In this document: piece after piece, positions 1-5,214 of the stretch | How positions within the stretch are numbered: position 1 is the stretch's first letter | Layout of the letters: each line of letters starts with the position of its first letter | Assembly (NCBI GenBank): GCA_902801585.1 | Contig: CADCIU010000082.1 | Coordinates: 1 to 7,222 of the forward strand | Reading direction: 5' to 3' | DNA length: 7,222 nucleotides | Origin: an uncultured Lachnospiraceae bacterium | GTDB lineage: Bacteria; Bacillota_A; Clostridia; Lachnospirales; Lachnospiraceae | Made by a program: the position numbers and the translations under genes | Notes under the pieces: model-generated | Told to the model about the DNA's origin: nothing | Database searches by the model: none | What the model saw: only the letters and a program-made list of their open reading frames with translations

Positions 1-28
1 TAGAAACATCAATACCAACAGCGTTCAT
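1..28 (-). CDS. IS110-family transposase, N-terminal fragment (cut by window edge)
   Basis: On the minus strand the sequence opens with ATG and reads MNAVGIDVS before the window ends. GIDVS(K) at the extreme N terminus is the signature of the IS110/IS1111 DEDD transposases, where this aspartate is the first catalytic acid of the RuvC-like domain. A good ribosome binding site, AAAGGAGT (plus-strand 36-43), sits 7 bases before the ATG, so the start is well supported. These enzymes move circular intermediates using an RNA encoded in the element's non-coding end. Only nine residues are visible, so subgroup and intactness cannot be judged. The family call rests on motif, start position and the long non-coding stretch upstream. 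Confidence 0.72.
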
Positions 29-317
29 GAAACCTACTCCTTTAAAATGTATTAGCAATGGTCGATACCAGTTTTTCTCATTGCCTATTCAATCTACTGA
101 GTGTTTCACACGAACGAAAAGTTCAACCTGCGTAAAACGAACGCTGCGAATGAGGGCTGGTTGGCTGACTCGATTGCGGACGCGAAGTCCAAGTAGAAGT
201 TGGCCAGACCGATTGCCACATCATTCTAACAGCTTAAGCAACAAGATGGATAACATCCTATTTGGAAGATAGGAATATCAACCATTAAATACATAGTAGT
301 AGTAGGAGCATCCTACT
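29..317 (-). ncRNA. Candidate IS110 non-coding end with possible bridge RNA
   Basis: There is no credible gene in these roughly 290 bases upstream of the IS110-type start codon. IS110-group elements encode a structured bridge (seek) RNA at this place, on the same strand as the transposase. Seen on the minus strand, in order: a 17-nt hairpin at 301-317 (AGTAGGA, loop TGC, TCCTACT), a 6-bp hairpin at 255-273 (TCCTAT / ATAGGA, 7-nt loop), a palindrome GCTTAAGC at 232-239, small stems such as GGAC/GTCC at 178-190, and GTGT/ACAC at 101-111. Two internal stretches, 168-177 and 210-217, repeat bases found at 315-325 near the presumed element end. The exact RNA ends and the element boundary cannot be fixed from one copy. 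The ncRNA call is an inference from position and repeats. Confidence 0.35.
301..317. repeat. Perfect 7-bp hairpin near presumed IS110 end
   Basis: AGTAGGA and TCCTACT pair perfectly around a 3-nt loop (GCA on the plus strand). It directly follows a short (TAG)4 run at 294-305, which overlaps its first arm. It lies where the left end of the IS110-like element would be expected and may be a subterminal element structure or a flank hairpin. There is no T-tract on either strand, so it is not a convincing terminator. Confidence 0.5.
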
Positions 318-384
318 CGATTGCCGGCGCAGAATGAGCAGACGATATCTGCTAAAATCGGTAAAAAATACTAAAATACGCAAA

Positions 385-399
385 ATACATCAGATGTAT
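385..399. promoter_or_regulatory. Palindromic operator 1 (GntR-type)
   Basis: ATACATC-A-GATGTAT is a perfect 15-bp palindrome with 7-bp arms and a single central base. Its core ACATCAGATG recurs in the two sites in front of gntP (1396-1410 and 1448-1469), so all three are probably bound by the same protein, most simply the FCD-type GntR regulator encoded just downstream. The site lies about 70 bp upstream of the best promoter for that gene, which is far for simple blocking. It may act at a second promoter, by looping, or on a lost divergent gene. Confidence 0.6.
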
Positions 400-451
400 G
401 ATAAACTATTACTGTGATTTATGTAAGCGAGATCAATATGCTTTTTGCTTC

Positions 452-481
452 TTGTGAAAATCTTAACTTGTAGTTTCACAA
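452..481. promoter_or_regulatory. Inverted repeat over the gntR promoter -35
   Basis: TTGTGAAA (452-459) and TTTCACAA (474-481) are perfect 8-bp inverted arms separated by 14 bases. The right part covers the presumed -35 hexamer (468-473) and the start of the spacer. The sequence is unlike the ACATCAGAYG sites, so a different regulator may bind here. The spacing is too wide for a CRP-type site. Function is inferred from symmetry and position alone. Confidence 0.4.
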
Positions 482-496
482 TGAGAAACGTATACT
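468..496 (+). promoter_or_regulatory. Promoter of the GntR regulator gene
   Basis: TTGTAG (468-473), a 17-base spacer, then TATACT (491-496) makes a good housekeeping sigma-A promoter. Transcription would begin near 503, giving a leader of about 63 bases before the chosen start at 566. It is the best match I found between the IS110-like end and the gene. Confidence 0.55.
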
Positions 497-519
497 ATTA
501 TTAACGGACATGCTTCTGA

Positions 520-549
520 GCCCGCTTGCATGTACTGTCAAAAGCGGGC
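520..549 (+). promoter_or_regulatory. GC-rich leader hairpin upstream of gntR start
   Basis: GCCCGCTT (520-527) pairs with AAGCGGGC (542-549) over a 14-nt loop, all within the predicted 5' leader and ending 3 bases before the AGGAG ribosome binding site at 553-557. The alternative upstream ATG at 530 lies in the loop and has no ribosome binding site. There is no T-tract, so it is not a terminator. It could modulate mRNA stability or translation. Confidence 0.4.
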
Positions 550-565
550 ACCAGGAGCCGGTATT

Positions 566-1306
566 ATGACAAATGAGTTCAATGATATGTATCAGTTTAT
601 AAAAGAAGACAAAAAGCTGTTGGGAAGCCGGATCGAAGAGCAGCTGATCGAATATATCCAGGAAGAGCCGATCCCGGTCGGCGATAAGATCCCCAATGAA
701 TTTGAACTGGCAGAGAAGTTCGGCGTAGGCAGAAGCACGGTCCGTGAGGCAGTCAAGGGCCTGGTATCCCGGGGAATGCTGGAGGTGCGCCGCGGTTCCG
801 GGACTTATGTGATCAGCAGTTATCCGGCGGAAGAGGATCCGCTGGGACTCGGCCGGTATGACGACAAGTATCAGTTGGCGCTTGAACTGTTTGAAGTACG
901 TCTGATGATCGAGCCGGAGATCGCGGCGTATGCGGCCAAGAACGCTTCGGAAGAGGAAATACAGGAGTTGAACAGACTGTGCGGCGAGGTGGAGGCGGTC
1001 TACCTCAGCGGCAAGAACCATGTGCCCAAGGACATAGAACTGCACACAATGATCGCGCAGTGCAGCAAGAACCGCGTTGTGGAGATCCTGGTCCCTTTGA
1101 TCGATTCGGCAGTCCACACCTTTGCAAATGTAACGCACCGCGAGCTGATGGATGAGACGATCGAGACACACAGGGCGATTGTGGATTCGATCGCCGCCCA
1201 CGACCAGGTCGGGGCGAGATGCGCAATGATCATGCATCTGACCTATAATCGTCAGATGATTGTGCGTATGCTGGAGGAACAGAACGCTGGAAAAACAGAG
1301 AGTTAA
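566..1306 (+). CDS. GntR-family (FadR/FCD subfamily) transcriptional regulator
   Basis: A 246-residue cytoplasmic repressor, the usual size for the FadR subfamily. Residues about 18-83 form the winged helix-turn-helix, with the family pattern IPNEFELAEKFGVGRSTVREAVKGL and wing RRGSGTYV. Residues about 102-236 are the all-helical FCD effector domain, with the expected metal-binding set D156, H160, H202 and H224. FCD regulators sense carboxylated metabolites such as sugar acids. The start at 566 has AGGAG at 553-557, 8 bases upstream. An in-frame ATG at 530 has no such site and falls in a hairpin loop. A terminator separates the gene from gntP, so it is a separate unit reading the same way. It is the natural candidate to bind the ACATCAGAYG palindromes and derepress the pathway in response to gluconate, KDG or a related acid; the ligand is an inference. 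Confidence 0.94.
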   Translation: MTNEFNDMYQFIKEDKKLLGSRIEEQLIEYIQEEPIPVGDKIPNEFELAEKFGVGRSTVREAVKGLVSRGMLEVRRGSGTYVISSYPAEEDPLGLGRYDDKYQLALELFEVRLMIEPEIAAYAAKNASEEEIQELNRLCGEVEAVYLSGKNHVPKDIELHTMIAQCSKNRVVEILVPLIDSAVHTFANVTHRELMDETIETHRAIVDSIAAHDQVGARCAMIMHLTYNRQMIVRMLEEQNAGKTES

Positions 1307-1338
1307 GGGGCGCCACTGGTGAATTGGACAAATAATAA

Positions 1339-1370
1339 GTGGGATTCCGTTTGGAACCCCACATTTTTTT
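1339..1370 (+). terminator. Rho-independent terminator after gntR
   Basis: GTGGGATTCC (1339-1348), loop GTTT, GGAACCCCAC (1353-1362) pair at nine of ten positions (one A/C mismatch), followed by A and seven T. GACAAA (1327-1332) and TTTGTC (1368-1373) can extend the stem outward. It closes the regulator's transcript 33 bases after the stop codon. Confidence 0.85.
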
Positions 1371-1395
1371 GTCTAAATTGCTGAAAAGGCAGAAT

Positions 1396-1410
1396 ATACA
1401 TCAGATGACT
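1396..1410. promoter_or_regulatory. Operator 2, upstream of the gntP promoter
   Basis: ATACATC-A-GATGACT shares the full left arm and core of the perfect site at 385-399, with a degenerate right arm. It touches the first base of the -35 hexamer (1410-1415). With the site at 1448-1469 it brackets the promoter, a standard repression layout. Confidence 0.55.
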
Positions 1411-1438
1411 TGTAAATTTTGTGCCCGTATTATATAAT
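1410..1438 (+). promoter_or_regulatory. Promoter of the gntP-dehydratase operon
   Basis: TTGTAA (1410-1415), a 17-base spacer and a perfect TATAAT (1433-1438). The predicted transcription start near 1445 gives a leader of about 140 bases before gntP and falls just before operator 3. The near-consensus elements fit a strong promoter held off by a repressor. Confidence 0.75.
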
Positions 1439-1447
1439 CTAACCATA

Positions 1448-1469
1448 TTACATCAGACGTCTTATGTAA
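1448..1469. promoter_or_regulatory. Operator 3, at the gntP transcription start
   Basis: The halves TTACATCAGAC and GTCTTATGTAA form a 22-bp palindrome with 20 of 22 positions symmetric. The core ACATCAGACG matches operators 1 and 2 with one change. It begins about 10 bases after the -10 box, so a bound repressor would cover the start site. It is the longest and most symmetric of the set. Confidence 0.65.
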
Positions 1470-1481
1470 ACAAGCAAATCT

Positions 1482-1569
1482 TTCCCCGGAATCAGTCATA
1501 ATGTCAAAATGCAGATAAATCATTCAGGGGAAGGCACCGTTCCGGAACCGGCGGTATGCCGCGGTCCGG
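1482..1569 (+). promoter_or_regulatory. Structured leader of gntP with two stem-loops
   Basis: Two potential RNA stems lie in the gntP leader. In the first, TTCCCC-G-GAAT (1482-1492) pairs with ATTC-A-GGGGAA (1522-1532), giving 10 bp with one G/A mismatch and a 29-nt loop. The second, at 1542-1569, is a GC-rich hairpin with loop TATG and 11 bp broken by two single-base bulges, ending just before the purine-rich ribosome binding site (about 1573-1584). No T-tract follows either stem, so this is not an attenuator terminator. I do not recognise a known riboswitch class. Confidence 0.4.
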
Positions 1570-1587
1570 AAGAAAGGAAAGGAACAA

Positions 1588-2949
1588 ATGAGTGAAGGCG
1601 TAGTTCTGGAGCCCTCAAGACTGATCGCGGGAGCTTTAATCGGTCTGGTCATTCTTCTACTGTTGATCATTAAATTTAAAGTACAGGCGATGGTGGCCAT
1701 CCTGGTCGGCGCGATCTCGATCGGCATTGTCGCGGGAATGCCGCTGGCGGATATCATCACAGCTGTCAATGACGGTATTGGTAACACACTGAAAGGAATC
1801 GCTCTTCTGGTCGGATTGGGATCGATGTTCGGAGCGATACTGGAGGCATCGGGAGGCGCGCAAACGCTGGCGGTCACGATGGTCAAGAAGTTCGGGGATG
1901 AAAAAGCAGCCTGGGCACTCGGCATCACCGGCCTGGTCGTCGCTATGCCCGTATTCTTTGACGCAGGCCTGATCATCCTGATCCCGCTTGCTTTCTCACT
2001 GGCCAAGAAGACGAGCAGAAGCGCCCTGTTCTATACGATCCCCCTGCTGGCAGGTCTGGCAGTAGGACACGCCTTCATCCCCCCGACACCAGGGCCCGTA
2101 CTCGTGGCGACGATGCTCGGCGTAGACCTCGGCTGGGTCATCCTGATCGGTATCTTCTGCGGAACATGCGCAATGATCATCGCGGGCCCGATCTGGGGTT
2201 CCATCTGCGGCAAGAAGTATTTTATTCAGGTCCCTGACCATGTCATGAACCAGGAAGAGTTCGATGAGTCCAAGCTGCCCAAATTCAGTGTCATCGTCGG
2301 TATCATCCTGATCCCGCTCGTTCTCATTATTATGAAGAGCGTTTTCGGTGTTATCCCTGCCATGGCAGGTGTCATGCCGCTGTTCAGCTTCCTCGGCGAG
2401 CCCTTCGTAGCCCTTCTGATCTCCACTATTTTCGCCATGATCGTCCTCGGCAAGGGGCAGGGCTACACAATGCCCGAGCTTGAGAAGATCATGACCAAGT
2501 CGCTGGAGCCCACGGGCCTCATCCTTCTGGTCACGGCATGCGGCGGCGTTCTACGCTATGTCCTGCAGTATTCCGGGATCGGCGACCTGATCGGAAATGC
2601 AGTCGGTTCCATCAACATGCCGATCGTTGTGGTGGCTTTCCTTGTCGCGGCGCTTGTCCGTATCTGCGTAGGCAGCGCGACAGTCGCTATGACAATGGCG
2701 GCAGGTATCGTGGCAGCTATGCCCGCAGTTCAGGGCCTGTCTCCCCTCTACCGCGCCTGTGTCGTCTGTGCGGTCGCTGGCGGTTCGACAGTGCTTTCCC
2801 ACTTCAATGATTCCGGTTTCTGGCTGGTGAAATCCCTGGTGGGAATGGATGAGACAACGACGCTGAAGACCTGGACTGTCATGGAGACGCTGGTAGGCCT
2901 GAGCGGTTTTATAGTCGCATTTATCATTTCACTGTTTATCGGACATTGA
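1588..2949 (+). CDS. gntP: Gluconate:H+ symporter, GntP family
   Basis: A 453-residue inner-membrane permease, the normal length for the GntP family, which imports gluconate and related acids with protons. The protein is hydrophobic throughout, with about 12-14 membrane segments, the first around residues 10-30. Family motifs are clear: GLGSMFGAILEASGGAQ, MPVFFDAGLIILIPLAF, HAFIPPTPGP, VRICVGSATVAMTMAAGI and, near the end, GGSTVLSHFNDSGFWLVK followed by TTTLKTWTVMETLVG. The start has an AAAGG-type ribosome binding site 5-6 bases upstream. It is the first gene after the operator-bracketed promoter and lies 43 bases before the dehydratase. Known family members carry D-gluconate, L-idonate, fructuronate or glycerate. 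Gluconate is favoured here because of the Entner-Doudoroff genes beside it. Confidence 0.95.
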   Translation: MSEGVVLEPSRLIAGALIGLVILLLLIIKFKVQAMVAILVGAISIGIVAGMPLADIITAVNDGIGNTLKGIALLVGLGSMFGAILEASGGAQTLAVTMVKKFGDEKAAWALGITGLVVAMPVFFDAGLIILIPLAFSLAKKTSRSALFYTIPLLAGLAVGHAFIPPTPGPVLVATMLGVDLGWVILIGIFCGTCAMIIAGPIWGSICGKKYFIQVPDHVMNQEEFDESKLPKFSVIVGIILIPLVLIIMKSVFGVIPAMAGVMPLFSFLGEPFVALLISTIFAMIVLGKGQGYTMPELEKIMTKSLEPTGLILLVTACGGVLRYVLQYSGIGDLIGNAVGSINMPIVVVAFLVAALVRICVGSATVAMTMAAGIVAAMPAVQGLSPLYRACVVCAVAGGSTVLSHFNDSGFWLVKSLVGMDETTTLKTWTVMETLVGLSGFIVAFIISLFIGH

Positions 2950-2985
2950 TCCTTGTAATATCATAACAAAGCGCTTCGACAAGGA
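2950..2985 (+). promoter_or_regulatory. Hairpin able to mask the dehydratase ribosome binding site
   Basis: TCCTTGT (2950-2956) is exactly complementary to ACAAGGA (2979-2985), and the latter contains the first half of the very strong AAGGAGG ribosome binding site (2981-2987). The 22-nt loop carries the palindrome AAGCGCTT. Folding would lower translation of the second gene, or the stem may protect the mRNA. The loop also resembles a catabolite (CcpA) cre core, but lacks the flanking G and C of the consensus. Confidence 0.35.
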
Positions 2986-2992
2986 GGTAAAA

Positions 2993-4750
2993 ATGGAATT
3001 AATCAGTCAGAAAATGAGAACACTTGCCCCGGAGATGGACCCCCTTCGTCTGGGATGCGGGTGGAAAAAGGAAGATCTGGCAAAGCCCCAGATCATCATT
3101 GAGAGCACTTCGGGCGACAGCCATCCCGGAAGCGGCCATCTTCCCATTCTGGTGGAAGAAGTAAGAAAGGGCGTTTTCGACGCCGGCGGTTTCGGCGCCC
3201 GCTATGCCTGCACGGATATCTGCGACGGCGAGAGCCAGGGTACGGACGGGATCAACTTCTCACTCGCGAGCCGCGAGATGATCGCCAATATGATCGAGAT
3301 CCATGCGAATGCGACCCCTTTTGACGGAGGAGTATATATTTCCAGCTGTGATAAAGGAATGCCCGGCAATCTGATCGGTATGGCGCGCGTCAATATTCCG
3401 TCCATTGTGGTCACGGGCGGGACTATGAGTGCCGGCCCTGAGCTTTTGACACTGGAGCAGCTCGGAATGTACAGCGCGCAGTATGAGCGCGGCGAGATCG
3501 ATGAGGCGAGACTGAACTGGGCCAAGGAAAATGCCTGCCCCAGCTGCGGCGCATGCAGTTTCATCGGCACCGCGTCCACGATGCAGATCATGGCGGAAGC
3601 CATGGGTCTTTCCCTGCCCGGCAGCGCCCTGCTGCCCGCGACGAGCCCGGACCTTCTTAAGTACGCGTATCGTGCCGGCCAAAGGGCCGTAGAGCTGGCA
3701 AAAGAAGGTATCAGACCTTCTGATATCGTGACAATGGATTCCCTGGAGAACGCCATCATGGTACATGCCGCGATCTCCGGAAGCACAAATACGCTCCTGC
3801 ATCTGCCTGCGATCGCACGCGAATACGGTCTTACCATTGACGGCGATACTTTCGACAGGCTGCACAGAGGAGCGCACTATCTGCTCAACCTTCGCCCCGC
3901 AGGCCAGTGGCCGGCTGAGTTCTTCTACTATGCCGGCGGCGTGCCTGCCATCATGGAAGAGATCCGGGATGTCCTTCATCTGGACGCGAAGACCGTCACA
4001 GGGAAGACTTTGGGCGAGAACCTGGATGAGCTCAAAGCGAACGGCTTCTATGAAGGCTGCGCGAAATGGCTGGAGGAAGCCAACAAAAAGTACGGGATCA
4101 ATATCACGAAGGAAGACATCATCCGTCCCTTTGACAATGCCATCGGTACCGACGGGAGCATTGCTGTCCTCAAGGGAAACCTGGCGCCGGAGGGGGCGGT
4201 CATCAAACACACCGCCTGCCCTAGGGAAATGTACACGGCACTTCTGTACGCCCGCCCCTTTGACAGCGAAGAGGAATGCCTCGACGCGGTCCTGCACGGC
4301 AGGATCAATAAGGGAGACGCTGTATTTATCCGTTATGAGGGCCCCCAGGGAAGCGGCATGCCCGAGATGTTCTACACTTCCGAGGCGATCAGTTCGGATA
4401 AAGAACTCGGCAGAAGCATTGCGCTGATCACTGACGGGCGTTTCTCCGGCGCCTCCACAGGACCTGTCATCGGACACTGCAGTCCCGAGGCGCAGGCAGG
4501 CGGCCCTATTGCTCTCGTGGAGGAAGGCGACCTGATCGAGCTTGATGTTTTTGCAAGAAAGCTTAATATCGTCGGAATCAAAGGGGAGAAAAAGACGCCC
4601 GAAGAAGTGGATGCAGAGCTCGAAAAACGCCGCGCGGCATGGGTGCCGAAAGAGCGCAAGTATAAGAGCGGTGTGCTCCGCCTGTTCAGCGAACTGGCGG
4701 CAAGCCCAATGAAGGGAGCATATCTGGACTACAGCCGTTTCGGAAAGTGA
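2993..4750 (+). CDS. IlvD/Edd-family sugar-acid dehydratase (probable gluconate/hexonate dehydratase)
   Basis: A 585-residue cytoplasmic iron-sulfur dehydratase. The expected reaction is removal of water from a C2,C3-diol aldonic acid to give the 2-keto-3-deoxy acid, here D-gluconate to KDG. Family motifs: CDGESQGTDGINFSL (77-91), SSCDKGMPGN (117-126) with cluster cysteine C119 and the lysine K121 equivalent to the modified lysine of IlvD, CPSCGACSF (182-190) with C188 matching the GAC cysteine, and TDGRFSGASTGPVIGH (480-495) with S485 as the likely catalytic base. Oddly, the usual first cluster cysteine (PCN) is replaced by HPGSGHL (44-50). From memory this is typical of a Clostridial subfamily often labelled dihydroxy-acid dehydratase. 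Start: AAGGAGG ends 5 bases before the ATG. A branched-chain amino acid role is unlikely, since no ilv or leu genes are nearby and the neighbours make KDPG. The exact substrate is not proven. Confidence 0.88.
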   Translation: MELISQKMRTLAPEMDPLRLGCGWKKEDLAKPQIIIESTSGDSHPGSGHLPILVEEVRKGVFDAGGFGARYACTDICDGESQGTDGINFSLASREMIANMIEIHANATPFDGGVYISSCDKGMPGNLIGMARVNIPSIVVTGGTMSAGPELLTLEQLGMYSAQYERGEIDEARLNWAKENACPSCGACSFIGTASTMQIMAEAMGLSLPGSALLPATSPDLLKYAYRAGQRAVELAKEGIRPSDIVTMDSLENAIMVHAAISGSTNTLLHLPAIAREYGLTIDGDTFDRLHRGAHYLLNLRPAGQWPAEFFYYAGGVPAIMEEIRDVLHLDAKTVTGKTLGENLDELKANGFYEGCAKWLEEANKKYGINITKEDIIRPFDNAIGTDGSIAVLKGNLAPEGAVIKHTACPREMYTALLYARPFDSEEECLDAVLHGRINKGDAVFIRYEGPQGSGMPEMFYTSEAISSDKELGRSIALITDGRFSGASTGPVIGHCSPEAQAGGPIALVEEGDLIELDVFARKLNIVGIKGEKKTPEEVDAELEKRRAAWVPKERKYKSGVLRLFSELAASPMKGAYLDYSRFGK

Positions 4751-4780
4751 TCTCCGGAATCATTCAGTATAGGGAGGAAT

Positions 4781-5014
4781 ATGGAGAATAAAAACCCGAT
4801 ACAGGTAGCGGACCGGCTGTTCGGCGCTGTTGAATACCTTGCTGCCAACGGCCCTTCCGGTCTGATAGAAATCGCAACAGCTTTGGGTCTTAATAAGAGC
4901 ACGACGCATCGTATCCTGCGTTCTCTCCATTACCTCGGCTATGTTGAGCAGGATGATACGACCGGAAAATATCAATTGACGAGCAGGCTTGAGACGATCA
5001 TTACGTCAAAATAG
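4781..5014 (+). CDS. Truncated IclR-family regulator, DNA-binding domain only
   Basis: A 77-residue product that is nearly all IclR N-terminal winged helix-turn-helix: IQVADRLFGAVEYLAA (7-22), helices through GLIEIATALGLNKSTTHRIL (27-46) and the wing GYVEQDDTTGKYQLT (53-67), then SRLETIITSK and a stop. Normal IclR proteins are about 250 residues, with a C-terminal effector domain of roughly 170, which is absent. I saw no remnant of it in the two forward frames I translated after 5095. The ribosome binding site (GGGAGG, 3-4 bases before ATG) and the frame are intact, so the peptide may still be made. It lies 30 bases after the dehydratase and 16 bases before a large hairpin, suggesting a deletion or element insertion removed the rest. 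It is either a decaying gene or a minimal DNA-binding protein. Confidence 0.82.
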   Translation: MENKNPIQVADRLFGAVEYLAANGPSGLIEIATALGLNKSTTHRILRSLHYLGYVEQDDTTGKYQLTSRLETIITSK

Positions 5015-5030
5015 AGCCTGCGGGAGAATC

Positions 5031-5095
5031 AGTGGGGCTGTCGCACAGAGAAGAAATGATCCGGAGATTCATTCTTCAAATGCGGCAGCCCCACT
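5031..5095. repeat. 65-nt long inverted repeat / hairpin element
   Basis: AGTGGGGCTGTCGCA (5031-5045) and TGCGGCAGCCCCACT (5081-5095) form a 15-bp stem with one G-U pair. Inside the loop, GAAGAAATGA (5050-5059) and TCATTCTTC (5069-5077) make a second stem of nine pairs with one bulged A. No run of T follows on either strand, so it is a poor intrinsic terminator. It looks more like a small palindromic repeat or the remnant of a miniature mobile element, though it could still stabilise upstream mRNA. It separates the truncated IclR gene from the aldolase. The octamer TGTCGCAC at its left arm recurs at 7052-7059. Confidence 0.7.
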
Positions 5096-5177
5096 GTCAC
5101 CGAACTGTCCATATTTTCGTATGAACCTGTCTATGTATAACCGATTTCAGAGCAGATAAAATGGTATTAATTAAAGA

Positions 5178-5195
5178 TACGTCAGCTTGTATGTA
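5178..5195. promoter_or_regulatory. Weak fourth operator-like site before the aldolase
   Basis: TACGTCAG-CT-TGTATGTA resembles operator 3, with a TACRTCAG left part and a TATGTA right part, but its symmetry is poor. It sits immediately before the aldolase ribosome binding site. I found no convincing promoter in 5096-5200, so its use is uncertain. Confidence 0.2.
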
Positions 5196-5214
5196 AAAGG
5201 AGATGTATAGGAAA

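Noticed and set aside
27..272. 81-residue open frame on the plus strand
   Set aside because: It runs antisense through the IS110 start and its non-coding end, has no ribosome binding site, and its composition (rich in S, R, T) resembles no protein family I know.
294..305. (TAG)4 trinucleotide run as a repeat array
   Set aside because: It has only four units and merges into the adjacent hairpin. It is too short to treat as an array, and no CRISPR-like spacing exists anywhere in the window.
337..353. AGCAGA-CGATA-TCTGCT inverted repeat
   Set aside because: A 6-bp perfect repeat in an AT-rich intergenic region, with no T-tract, no match to the operator motif and no promoter on it; possible but unsupported.
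530..565. Longer start for the GntR regulator
   Set aside because: There is no ribosome binding site and the ATG lies in the loop of a leader hairpin, whereas ATG 566 has AGGAG at good spacing.
476..1237. 253-residue open frame on the minus strand
   Set aside because: It is the antisense shadow of the GntR gene, whose forward reading has clear domains, start signals and a terminator.
2993..4750. Assignment as IlvD of valine/isoleucine synthesis
   Set aside because: The family match is real, but the neighbours are sugar-acid genes and the PCN cluster motif is replaced, so a sugar-acid dehydratase is more likely.
5203..5214. Longer start for the aldolase
   Set aside because: This ATG directly abuts the AAGGAG site, leaving no spacer. 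Starting at 5215 fits the family N terminus.
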